38,050 bases of DNA, taken from positions 1 to 38,050 of the forward strand of contig JAOPGA020000136.1 in NCBI GenBank assembly GCA_026419775.2. The letters run 5' to 3'. Under the pieces are notes generated by a model. The model did not search any database and was not told where the DNA came from. It worked only from the letters and a program-made list of their open reading frames with translations. Each line of letters starts with the position of its first letter. Within the stretch, counting starts at the first letter, position 1. Positions 23,151-31,916 of this stretch are shown here, in pieces. A program made the position numbers and the translations under genes. Source of the stretch: Acrasis kona. Lineage: Eukaryota; Heterolobosea; Eutetramitea; Acrasida; Acrasidae.

Positions 23151-26024
23151 TTATTTTTTACATTGTTTCTTGTGTTTAGGCCAATCCTTCACCTGACAAT
23201 CTCTACCACAGTAATAAACCTTTTTGCACCCTGAACAGAATTTCAAATTTGTATCCTTGGCTCCACAACACTCACAACGATGAGCAACAGTAATTTGCAC
23301 CTTCTTATCCTCGTCACCATATTTATTGTGATGTTCTCTCAAATAAGAATCCATCTCAGACACCGGAACATGACTATCAAATTCATCATCCAATTCCCTC
23401 TTCATATCATTCACATTTAATTGATTCCAAATAGTTTGTAACAAGGGAACAATCGCCTTCTCCACAAAGGCGCTCATCAAAATCAAAGAAGCTTTTTTAA
23501 TCTCTTGATGATACTTATTAGAGACGCTATTAAACACATCATCAAATACTTGATGAAAGGTGTGAAACTCTGGTGCAGTCGCAGGTGATTTCTTTTTCAA
23601 TCTAATGAAACCCTCCATTAGGTTCTTACAATATTCATCGGTCAAACTCAAACGTAAGGTTTCTCTTTTAGGAATGGCATGACCACAACCTTCGATTTGT
23701 TGCTTCATGGCAGCGAGTATTCCTGCATTCTTGAATAAAGTCATCAACAAGGGCTGTGGTAAATCTCTCAATCCACAAAAGTACATACTACGCTCAAAAA
23801 TGGCCACCATGGCTGGTATTTTCATTAATGGAACATTGAGGTCCATTAATTGATTAGCAGTGCGATAACAGGCCAACGAAAGAGATTTGTTACCATACTG
23901 TAAGTAAAACAAACTAGTATGCATGAATAAACTATAATAATGGTTACGTAAATCACCAAATTGATTCGATAAGGTGGCCACTTCGATCACGTCCATTTTC
24001 ACTCGATTAGAAGGAACAGGTATTTGTGAAAATGGAGAAGTTGCTTTGTAATGTTGAATGTGATTATGATCTTGTTTCACCCCCAATTCGTTATAATCAC
24101 CAGCTGTTAATCCCCACTGATAAAAATTCTGTTCGGTCAATAATTCTCTCCAAACGACATAATGATTATAATCATCTGCTTGTTTTTTGATCACCTCAGG
24201 AACATCAGATTCCTTCTTGAAAGCTTTATTGATGATTTCCTTATAGATATCAATCATTTTTTCTGATCTCTCTGGTATGTTTTTACCAAAGACTTTTCTA
24301 ACAAAGGTCATGGTTTCCTTTTCGTCGTGATCCAATGCTCTTTTTGTGTTCTTATGAGCTGCTCGAATGAATCGAACTGCTGTTTCTATAGAAATGTAAG
24401 TTGCTGGAGCATGAGGATGTTTTGCAGAAAAGTGACATGCGGCAGTTGTTTGTTTTACGAATTGAGATAAATCAATGGAGATGATATCGACTGGAACGGC
24501 CATGGAACACCTGAATTGACCAGTCCAACACGAAATGAATACGCTGTAATGAAAGTGTTGATTTTTGTTCTTGTATAATCCGATAATACGGAATACACCA
24601 GCGCCGTCACAGTGAGTAATAACTGGTTGATCAGAATAAGCCTGTACGATTCCTCTCGATTTCATAATGTTGACCAAATCAGGCGATTGTGAATTTTGAT
24701 TCAAAGTTACTTCTTTTAAACGTGATTGATCCATTTTGAAGTTTTCGATCCATTGATTAGAAGATGAATCAGTAGAATCAGATGATAAAGAATCAGAAGA
24801 AGAAGATGATGTAGAACGTGTTGTTTGTAACCAATCTCTACCAGTTGCTGCAAATCCACCCATATTTTGATCCAAGGTTTGTTCCATCATGATTCTGGAT
24901 TGATGTTTTGGAATACCTGATTGATAAATCAAATCATATAATCCAGGTACGCTACAGAAGCAAGCAATTGCTCTCAACATTTCTTCGCTACAAGAATTGT
25001 TATTCGAAATCTTTTTTGCTAGTAAAGGAACGTATAGTTTGGATAATTGATGAGCGTAGTGATCCGATACATAGGCTATATTTGCCAGGAAACGAAAAAC
25101 ACTTGTTTGTAATTTGGTGGGTTCCTTTTGGGATTCAAATGACTTTAAATGTAGATTGGAAAATTTAGTGATGGATTGGAAGATTAGATCCAGTGAGGAA
25201 TTGGGCGTATGGAACGATTGATAAGCTTCTGGCAATCCTAATAAATTGGCCATGATCAAAAATGCATGTTGGTTAATTGTTTCAGATTTGGATTCGAACA
25301 TTTTGACGAGGTGTTGGATCGTCTTTGGGCGTTTGATCATTTCCAAACGAACAGTTGGCGATATGCTCAACCTCAACATGATTTTGTAAATTTCTTGTTG
25401 ATGGGATTCGGACGTACTTTGTAAATCGATACTGGATAATAACGAATTTTCGAGATTGGGGTCCATGTGCGAAACGCTCACCCTGGTGTCATTAATGTAT
25501 GGACACATTTCGCAATGTCTCTTTTTTTTGTGACTCTTTTTCTTTCTCTCCTTCATCATTGATTTTTGAATTAATTTCGTGTTTGTAATGTTGGACCAGT
25601 CCATGGAAACTTTTAACAAGAATGTAGTGATGTACAAATTGATTTGTAAAACGGCCATGACTTCGTTGTGTAATGGATCGGTCGATCGTATTTCGGAAAC
25701 GAATGCATTGTACTTGTCGACGACTTGTTCGTGTTCTGGTCGAGTGAGCGTAAATGTCATGTCGTCGGTGATGGTTGTAATGTTGGTGTCGGTCGAGTAC
25801 GCAATGTTTCGTAATTGTTCGTAATTTTCTAAAAAGTCGCAGATTTTTGGAAAATCGTTCTTGATGGTGAATTTGAGCTTATCGGACATTTTGTCGGATA
25901 GGCCGTGTGATAAAAAGAAGTTCATGTTTACGTCGATTGCATCGCCTCTTTGTTTTGGTGTGAGCGATGATGCGTACGCGAGGATTTGTTTCCTGTACAT
26001 TGAAAAGTTTGATCGGTTGACCAT
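23151..26024 (-). CDS. MYND zinc-finger protein with helical-repeat N-terminal body
   Basis: 957 residues, no intron, ATG 26024, stop TAA. The C-terminus is a textbook MYND finger at about 917-955: CECC, CSGC, YYCGRDCQ, DWPKHKKQC. MYND fingers bind proline-rich peptides and act in protein-protein contacts. Residues about 200-400 look like armadillo/HEAT-type helices (LNxxLLxx patterns: IMANLLGLPEAY, FRFLANIAYVSD, EMLRAIACFC). A KKKRHCEMC segment near 175-185 adds basic charge and two Cys. The middle part (about 480-800) has no named domain; it includes HCDGAGVFRIIGLYKN and a Trp-rich stretch. No SET signature is seen, so it is not a SMYD methyltransferase. It lies 69 bp from the end of the TPR gene, same strand. 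Confidence 0.85.
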   Translation of the reverse strand: MVNRSNFSMYRKQILAYASSLTPKQRGDAIDVNMNFFLSHGLSDKMSDKLKFTIKNDFPKICDFLENYEQLRNIAYSTDTNITTITDDMTFTLTRPEHEQVVDKYNAFVSEIRSTDPLHNEVMAVLQINLYITTFLLKVSMDWSNITNTKLIQKSMMKERKKKSHKKKRHCEMCPYINDTRVSVSHMDPNLENSLLSSIDLQSTSESHQQEIYKIMLRLSISPTVRLEMIKRPKTIQHLVKMFESKSETINQHAFLIMANLLGLPEAYQSFHTPNSSLDLIFQSITKFSNLHLKSFESQKEPTKLQTSVFRFLANIAYVSDHYAHQLSKLYVPLLAKKISNNNSCSEEMLRAIACFCSVPGLYDLIYQSGIPKHQSRIMMEQTLDQNMGGFAATGRDWLQTTRSTSSSSSDSLSSDSTDSSSNQWIENFKMDQSRLKEVTLNQNSQSPDLVNIMKSRGIVQAYSDQPVITHCDGAGVFRIIGLYKNKNQHFHYSVFISCWTGQFRCSMAVPVDIISIDLSQFVKQTTAACHFSAKHPHAPATYISIETAVRFIRAAHKNTKRALDHDEKETMTFVRKVFGKNIPERSEKMIDIYKEIINKAFKKESDVPEVIKKQADDYNHYVVWRELLTEQNFYQWGLTAGDYNELGVKQDHNHIQHYKATSPFSQIPVPSNRVKMDVIEVATLSNQFGDLRNHYYSLFMHTSLFYLQYGNKSLSLACYRTANQLMDLNVPLMKIPAMVAIFERSMYFCGLRDLPQPLLMTLFKNAGILAAMKQQIEGCGHAIPKRETLRLSLTDEYCKNLMEGFIRLKKKSPATAPEFHTFHQVFDDVFNSVSNKYHQEIKKASLILMSAFVEKAIVPLLQTIWNQLNVNDMKRELDDEFDSHVPVSEMDSYLREHHNKYGDEDKKVQITVAHRCECCGAKDTNLKFCSGCKKVYYCGRDCQVKDWPKHKKQCKK

Positions 26025-26093
26025 GCTTTCATAAACTTCAGCTCTGTTTTGTTCTCTGGAAATGTGTGTTATAACCTGTGTTGTTTGCGAATC

Positions 26094-26777
26094 TTACGCT
26101 TCGTTAATCTCGTCCATGTTTACGTTGTTCTGGGCGAACATTTCTTCTTTAAAGTTTTTTGAGGAGAATTTTTTGTCGCCCATTGTGGTTTTGATCATTT
26201 GCGAAAGCATGTCCTGATCGAGATTGAGGTTGGCGCTCTTGAACATTTCTATAATTATGGTGAGGAATGGATCAAGTTTTTACATACTTTGAATGTCTGG
26301 GGGCATTTTGCTCATGTCTAATTTTTGAAGCATATTCAGCATGTAGTTCGAATCAATTGTTTCTGGTATCTTGGGTACTCCTGATGGACTAAATTCAACA
26401 TCTTGTGAACTTGATGTACTATTATTCATGCTTTTTTCAATCTTTTCTTTCAAGCTCAGCAAGACTTGATCGTTCTTGGTATTCTTTAAGCCCTTTTCAA
26501 TAACTTTTAGTGCTTCGGCATTGTTGTTTAGTGATGAGTGAGCTTGTGCACAACGTGCATAGGCCTTGGCATATGTGAGATCTAATTGGATTGACTTTTC
26601 TGCATCGTTTTTAGACTCGGTGAAATTGTTGAGCTTTGCATGTGCAAATGATCTGTTTCCATACAGAATAGCACTTCTGGGATCCTGAGCGATCGCTTTT
26701 GTGTAGAGTTCTATTGCCTTTTGAAAGTTTCCCTTCTGTAGCTCAGCATTCCCCAGTTCTTTGATGGTGTTGGACAT
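26094..26777 (-). CDS. TPR co-chaperone-like protein (two exons)
   Basis: ATG 26777 (the frame is also open upstream but starts there with TTG). Exon 1 26777-26288, 39-nt intron 26287-26249 (GTATGT...TAG), exon 2 26248-26094, 214 aa, stop TAA. Three TPR units cover about 3-105: ELGNAELQKGNFQKAIELYT, YGNRSFAHAKLNNFTESKND, AYARCAQAHSSLNNNAEALK. This is the Hsp70/Hsp90-binding clamp type (N-x-R and K-x-R carriers), as in STI1/SGT-like proteins. The exon 2 tail (KMFKSANLNLDQDMLSQMIK) is Met/Gln-rich and helical, like the C-terminal region after SGT TPRs. Without the intron the protein would end prematurely at a TAA in the intron. Probably assists Hsp70 clients in the cytosol. Confidence 0.83.
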
Positions 26778-26875
26778 GGTTGTCTTTTTCAATCACTAGG
26801 TTGAAGATTTAATTACAACCCGTCTTTGATATTAAGTCTGTCTCTGTGAAATGTTGTGTTTATTAAAGTTAAATG

Positions 26876-28231
26876 TTATTTCTTATCGCTGCTCTTTGTC
26901 AAAATACCTCCATAGGGCCGTCCATCGTCAAACTTTCCAACATAAACGTCCCCGTTATGATACTTCATAACACCATGTCCGTTAATGGTGTTTTGCAAGA
27001 ACTCCCCTTCATATACATCACCATTAGCCATTCGCAGTAATCCTTGACCCTGTCTGATACCATCGAAAAATTGTCCCTCATAATATGCAGATGTGTTATA
27101 TCTTGCAATTCCAAAACCATGAAGAACTCCGTTTTCAAAATTTCCTTCGTACTCCCCACCCGCCTTGAACTTTAATACTCCCTTTCCTTTGAACTGACCC
27201 TCCTCAAATCCGCCCTCGTAATAACCTCCATCTTCGTAATATAACTTTCCCACCCCATTCTTCCTTCCATGTGCAAACTCTCCTTCGTACCTGTCGTTGT
27301 TGTAATAGCATAAAACTCCCTTTCCGTGAGGTAATCCGTCCTTAAATTCTCCTCTATAGTTGCTTCCGTTCTTGCATTGTAAGACGCCGTTTCCTTGAGG
27401 TCTTCCGTTCTCTAGACCTCCATTGTAAATAGCTTGGTTGAGGAGCACAGGCAAAAATTCGGGGTGATATTCCAAGTAGGTTAGTAAATCTATATTGGCA
27501 AAGCTTACCAACACTTTCAAAGTAAGGTATTGATGTAAAGCAAAATACCATTTCCGACTGAGCAAATCTTGACACAAGTAGTCGTGTTTGTCATGGTCTG
27601 TAAAAGCCATAATACCACCTACTTTAGAAAATAACAAATAAAGTTCGTAATTCAAACCGTCGCAATCGGGAGGTTCTGTGTCGTCTGTAATCATTTGGTC
27701 GCCACGGTAAAACTTCATTGACTGTTCTTCTGCGCTGTTGAAAACAAACTCATATCTTTCCCCATCCACCGAGAACCATGTAATGTTAAAACTTTGTTCT
27801 GGTCGCAAATGGGTAATGTAGTAAATTTGCCTAACAGTGTTGAATTTATCCTTATGTGAGGAGACGACACTATTTTCTAGTGACTTCGCTGTTGCAATTT
27901 GAAGCAGCAGATATTCTTTACAGGATATAACTTCGTTGTATAGCAAATCCCAATCGTTAGATATAAATCTATATTCAAATCCTTGTTCCGTTATGTGAAT
28001 GTTCCTGCTAAACCTGTTCCAAAGTCTGATTCTCTCCAAGTATCTTTGTCGATGATGTGAGACCTTGCTGAAATGTGTTTCATCAAGGTGAAAGATTTTC
28101 TGCTCAATAATAGCCCAAAACTGATTGTCGCTCAATAGGTTGTACCAACCCTTACAAACTAGCATAGTGTGTAAGACATCTCTTGGTGTGCTCACAAAAA
28201 GCATAATGGTATGCAATCCGTCTTCATTCAT
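26876..28231 (-). CDS. F-box protein with eight MORN repeats
   Basis: ATG 28231 (MNEDGLHTIMLF), 451 aa, no intron, stop TAA; the longer frame to 28360 has only GTG. Residues about 6-45 (LFVSTPRDVLHTMLVCKGWY...FW) are an F-box, the Skp1-binding motif of SCF ubiquitin ligases. A middle segment of about 200 residues follows. MORN repeats run from about 269 to 445, each about 23 residues with Y.G.F..G..GKG.: for example YRGEFKDGLPHGKGVL, YEGEFAHGRKNGVGKL, YEGQFFDGIRQGQGLL and YEGEFLQNTINGHGVM. MORN repeats bind lipids or act as scaffolds, so this would recruit a substrate to an SCF complex near membranes or cytoskeleton. The partner is unknown. Confidence 0.85.
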   Translation of the reverse strand: MNEDGLHTIMLFVSTPRDVLHTMLVCKGWYNLLSDNQFWAIIEQKIFHLDETHFSKVSHHRQRYLERIRLWNRFSRNIHITEQGFEYRFISNDWDLLYNEVISCKEYLLLQIATAKSLENSVVSSHKDKFNTVRQIYYITHLRPEQSFNITWFSVDGERYEFVFNSAEEQSMKFYRGDQMITDDTEPPDCDGLNYELYLLFSKVGGIMAFTDHDKHDYLCQDLLSRKWYFALHQYLTLKVLVSFANIDLLTYLEYHPEFLPVLLNQAIYNGGLENGRPQGNGVLQCKNGSNYRGEFKDGLPHGKGVLCYYNNDRYEGEFAHGRKNGVGKLYYEDGGYYEGGFEEGQFKGKGVLKFKAGGEYEGNFENGVLHGFGIARYNTSAYYEGQFFDGIRQGQGLLRMANGDVYEGEFLQNTINGHGVMKYHNGDVYVGKFDDGRPYGGILTKSSDKK

Positions 28232-28574
28232 TCTTCGTCGAAAGCAATATCGTGTTAATTTCAGACTCTTCGTTCTCACTTTTCCGCAATTATCACACCG
28301 CAGGAGATTTGACGTAAAATTTCTTAGGAAAAATTGAAAAAAAGTCCTTAGAAAGAACACTAGGGGTATAAAAAGGAGTTTTTCCAGGAGTATTAAAATA
28401 AAAATAGGTAAATAGTTAAAAAATAGGACTAATGTGAAATGGAAGCACTTTGCAAACGAATCGTTTTCACAAAGCTGGCTGACTTATAGTTGAGGTTGTT
28501 GTATAAATGAACCAATGACGGCGAACTAGTTCACAATCCTTCTTCGTTTCCTGACAGTATGCGAAAAATTTTAG

Positions 28575-28627
28575 ATCAATTTTTTTAGGGGGTAAATTGA
28601 AATCAATAGGAGGTTAAAAAAATTGAT
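28575..28627. repeat. 13-bp perfect inverted repeat, 27-bp spacer
   Basis: ATCAATTTTTTTA at 28575-28587 and TAAAAAAATTGAT at 28615-28627 are exact reverse complements. Possibly a transcription terminator-like hairpin or the ends of a tiny lost element. No target duplication was found. Confidence 0.55.
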
Positions 28628-28784
28628 TTCTGCGTATCCCCACGCTAGTTGTTCACAACCGTTAACGTTCCACGTTATGTTTTCCGAAGTGATAAAAGAT
28701 CAAGGTAAGAACTAGATTGTAAAATACTTAAAATAATGATTATAGATCTAGAGGTTGAGCAGACTGCAAGTAAGAATAGCTGTC

Positions 28785-28910
28785 AAATAGATTGCAGACG
28801 CAAAGTGAAAGGCAACGCGAACTTCATTTGCAACGCGTTCTAGAATTGGAGACCAAATTGCTGATCAAAGAGGGAGAAACATGCGCCAATAAAATTTCAT
28901 TATTTTGTAC
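28785..28910 (+). repeat. Dispersed repeat, copy 1 (matches 35116-35230)
   Basis: The two copies share long identical runs, for example GAACTTCATTTGCAACG and AATCAAAGAGGGAGAAA-like segments, and both pass into CCAATAAAATT and TATTTTGTAC/TATTTGTAC. Copy 1 is shorter by a base in the GACC(C)AAATTG segment and has lost the shared reading frame. Copy 2 (35096-35206) encodes a 36-residue helical ORF that starts MARDVKLN and contains ELHLQRILELKTQIANQRGR. It is probably the tail of an unidentified multicopy gene or element. Confidence 0.7.
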
Positions 28911-28927
28911 ATCAAATGAATCAACAG

Positions 28928-30766
28928 TAGGGCTCGGCACAAATGATTTGTAAATAATTTGCTAGTAATTTGTCACAAATAATTATTTATTCAAATGCTC
29001 CGGTCAAATACTCCGGCCAAATACAAATAAATCGAATACAAATTCAAATATTTGCAAATATTTGAGGCTAGTTTTTATGTTTATAGTGATCTTGAAACAA
29101 CATCAACCAACAGAATGTTGTAGCACACATTAATTGGCGTCGAATATCCATTATATCACGCCCAGCATTAAACATACGCTCAGCGGAAACAGACGCAGCT
29201 GGTATTGCGAGATATCGTCGCGCAACCTTGGACATTACTGGCATAACTGCGGCATTATCTTTCCACCATGATAGAACCCATTTAAATCCTCCATTTGGAT
29301 CACCACTGACCACACCTGAGTTGTAGTATCTGTCTACATCAGACAACAATACTCTATTAGCTTTGTTACTTTGAAGCATCATCGCATTTACAGAAAAATC
29401 AGAGCTTGGTGGTGTTGGAATGTTCTCTTCTTCATTTTGGACATCGTTGTCAACTTTTAATTTTTCAATTATCTGTTTAACAATGAAGTCAAGAATAGAC
29501 TTCTGTTTATAGTTTTCTATCCATATAGCCCTGCTTCTTGGGTCTAATGTGGCTGCAATGTAATAAAATAAACTACGATCCATTAGTGAGTAGTACTTCT
29601 GGTACTTCTCAATTGACGCTTTCACTGCTTCTGCAAGAGGTATTGGAACATTTTTGTATTTTTTCTTCCTTTGTGAAATATCATCTAGTAAATCACTCAA
29701 TTGGTAATAGATAGCAAGTGAGTTGGCGATCTGAGGGCTACTTGAAGACAGGAATTTTGTCATCTGATCCAACTTTTTCAAAACATTGCGGACTTGCTCT
29801 AGCTGCATCCAATCACCTTGATTTATTGTCAGATCATCAAGCTCCTCACTCTGTGTGTACTGTACAAGTTCTCTTGAAAATCTCAAAGCGCTATCAATTA
29901 TAAGATATGTAGAGTTCCAGCGAGTGTGTATGTCGTAATCAATGAACTGCTTCTGTTGATCATTGTTGCATAGACCCAACCATCGCTCGCGTCGCTGTGG
30001 AGAGTCCTTGATATGTAGCACAACAGTTCGTACCTTCATGATTGAGCTTAATGAAGCAATGTTTTGCTTGGCATCCATTTTGTCTAGGATCTCATAACTG
30101 TCTTCCTTTGCACCTGCTTTAAGGGCTTGCATTAAGTCTTTGGAAATCAAGTTGATTATATGGGCAAGACACCGGATGTAACCATCCTCACCCTCAAATA
30201 CTGGTAGATTTTGGCGATATGTCGTCCGTAGTGTTGCATTTAGAACTTTTACTAGTGACTCCATATTAGTTGCATTATCGGCAGTGATTGTTAACACTTT
30301 AGATATCAAGTTAAGCTCTTTCAACATGTTAATTACAGATTACACTGGCGGCAATGTTTGCACCACTATGCCTTCCTTTAAGTTCAGTAAACTCAAGTAC
30401 TCGCTCATAGAAAGTAAAGTCTGGTCCAATCCAGCTACCAATAACACCAAAAAAAGCAATATTATTGGGACTTGTCCATCCATCAAGTGAAAGAGCAACT
30501 GTATTGCAGGTATCTTCTAACAACTTCTTGAGCTCTTGGCCTTTTTTAGTAGAACTCGCATTTTTTAGACTGTAATCTTGGCTGTCTCTTCTTTCAAAGG
30601 TGTTAGCTACTTATAAGAACTGAGATTCACCATTTTTCAAGTTGACTAATTGATTTTTTGTAACCACAAGACTCTGTTGAAAAATATGATCGCAAATAAT
30701 CAATGGTAAAAAATGTTAAAAAGGTCATATAGCGTCCTATAAATAATCATATTGATGATATAAAAG
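28928..30766 (-). mobile_element. hAT-family DNA transposon remnant
   Basis: Holds a decayed transposase (29068-30610). At its low-coordinate end the sequence TAGGGCTCGGCACAAATG (28928) looks like a hAT terminal repeat and is followed to 29062 by many CAAAT motifs (at least eight), a typical cluster of subterminal transposase-binding sites. The matching terminal repeat at the other end was not found. That side is lost or replaced, and a MITE sits at 30767. Orientation is minus. Confidence 0.7.
29068..30610 (-). pseudogene. hAT transposase, decayed
   Basis: Two same-strand pieces of one protein. The upstream piece (30610-30329) has DGWTSPNNIAFFGV and WIGPDFTFYERVLEFTELKG. The downstream piece (30327-29068, 419 codons) has TITADNATNMES, CLAHIINLISKD, DIHTRWNSTY and the C-terminal hAT dimerisation region (WWKDNAAVMP, YLAIPAASVSAERMFNAGRD). 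Catalytic-domain motifs are therefore mostly present. The two pieces are out of frame because 7 bases seem duplicated at about 30331-30343 (GTAATCT GTAATTA). An in-frame TAA at 30611-30613 precedes the first piece, and the N-terminal BED zinc finger is missing. It looks inactive, but only mildly decayed. Confidence 0.8.
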
Positions 30767-31124
30767 CAGGGGGGTCCACCTTGGTAGTGCGGTTAAATAA
30801 AATCTGAAATGAGCTATGAATTTTGAGTTGACGTCTCATCTAAATTAATAAATATTTATTTTAAAGTTTCTATATTAAAAAGCATTTTCCCAATTAGAGA
30901 TTATAAAAATAACTACACATTTTAAATATCCAGTTCTGACAACGAGTCTTAAGACTTTATGAAAATGTACAGAAATTGAAAACGTTGTTACCTTGTGCAT
31001 ATACCTCGAATACGTTCCTCCTGATATGAACCCTAATATAGTAATCGGGCAATATTATTTTAAAAATAATAATTTATTTTAGCGTAGCTCATTTCACCGC
31101 AACAATCCAAGGTGGACCCCCCTG
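30767..31124. mobile_element. hAT-type MITE, 358 bp, with 8-bp target duplication
   Basis: Left end CAGGGGGGTCCACCTTGG at 30767 and its exact reverse complement ending at 31124 form an 18-bp terminal inverted repeat. Both ends also share, further in, TGCGGT and AAATGAGCTA in opposite orientation. The flanks are TATAAAAG (30759-30766) and TATAAAAG (31125-31132), an 8-bp duplication typical of hAT elements. The internal part is AT-rich with no ORF, so it must be moved by another element's transposase. The ends differ from the hAT remnant next door. It looks complete and recent. Confidence 0.92.
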
Positions 31125-31179
31125 TATAAAAGATGTAAAAACAATTATTCTTTTGTCATTATAAAAAAATGAAGAGAAA

Positions 31180-31830
31180 TCCATCTTGCTTTACAGCAAA
31201 TCCTAGATATCCCTGAAGTTACTTCATCAGATCAGTCAGATGCCACATCTACTGAGCCAGGCACATCTTACAAAGGATATTCTAGTTCTACAATCACTCA
31301 GGAACTGTTGTATAACAAAGACACTGGTTCTGACTCTATGATTGATCAAGATACCAAGTATCAACGAACTTTATCCCCTATCAATAGCTTGCTAGATTCA
31401 GTTCTCTACCAGGACTTTACTTATCCTCCAGTTGGTATTGAGATGCTATCCGCAAATAGGACCAATGCTGTTGACACTGCCACTACCACGCAGATCCAGA
31501 ACAAAGTATGATATATTGCAAACTGGATGCTGTACGCAATAAGAGAATAGCTATGGAGAAGAAGACAGCACTACAACAAGCAAAGATAAAGAAGAAATGT
31601 CCAGGAAATAAAGAGAGTTAAATCTTGTACTCTCAACTATGTTGAAGCTCACTCCAACATCCCTGGTAATGAAGAAGCTGACAAACTTGCTAAGCTTGTT
31701 TTGAAGAATCACCTTATCAGTGATATCTGTCCACTTACTCACCTTGCTTTTGATCTTGTTATTATAAGGTGGAATTGAAGGAAGCGAAGAGATGTCAGAG
31801 CTGCCGGAGGATTGAAAATGGTCCATATAT
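31180..31830 (+). mobile_element. Decayed LINE fragment A
   Basis: Three pieces in plus orientation. (1) 31195-31511 is a stop-free S/T/Q/D-rich frame (LDIPEVTSSDQSDATSTEPG...), followed by an overlapping frame with CKLDAVRNKRIAMEKK, like a LINE ORF1 or linker. (2) About 31600-31760 has VQEIKRVKSCTLNYVEAHSN then IPGNEEADKLAK, the hallmark C-terminal part of LINE ribonuclease H. (3) 31769-31830 is the family's 3' tail, shared with 35999-36060. The piece between RNase H and tail is deleted compared with copy C. Broken by several stops. Confidence 0.7.
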
Positions 31831-31916
31831 CCCTTACAGACCTAAAAGACGACTTAAGTCTACTATGTAGAGACCTCAAAAATGCACTTTTAATAGATTT
31901 TTTTGAACATTTATGC

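Larger units (their letters stand above)
28232..28927. other. Intergenic stretch before the transposon island
   Basis: About 700 bp upstream of the F-box/MORN gene. It holds an inverted repeat (28575-28627) and a copy of a dispersed repeat (28785-28910). Between them, ATG 28677 gives a short exon (FSEVIKDQ) that can splice through a 41-nt GTAAGA...TATAG intron (28705-28745), but downstream frames stop quickly. It may be the 5' part of a gene destroyed by the transposon insertion. Confidence 0.4.

Noticed and set aside
28787-28807. A 21-nt GTAAGA...AAATAG intron next to the dispersed repeat
   Set aside because: Much shorter than all other introns here and it does not improve any frame.
30759-31132. 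MITE belonging to piggyBac or Tc1/mariner
   Set aside because: The target duplication is 8 bp and not TTAA or TA, and the ends start CAG; this is hAT-like.
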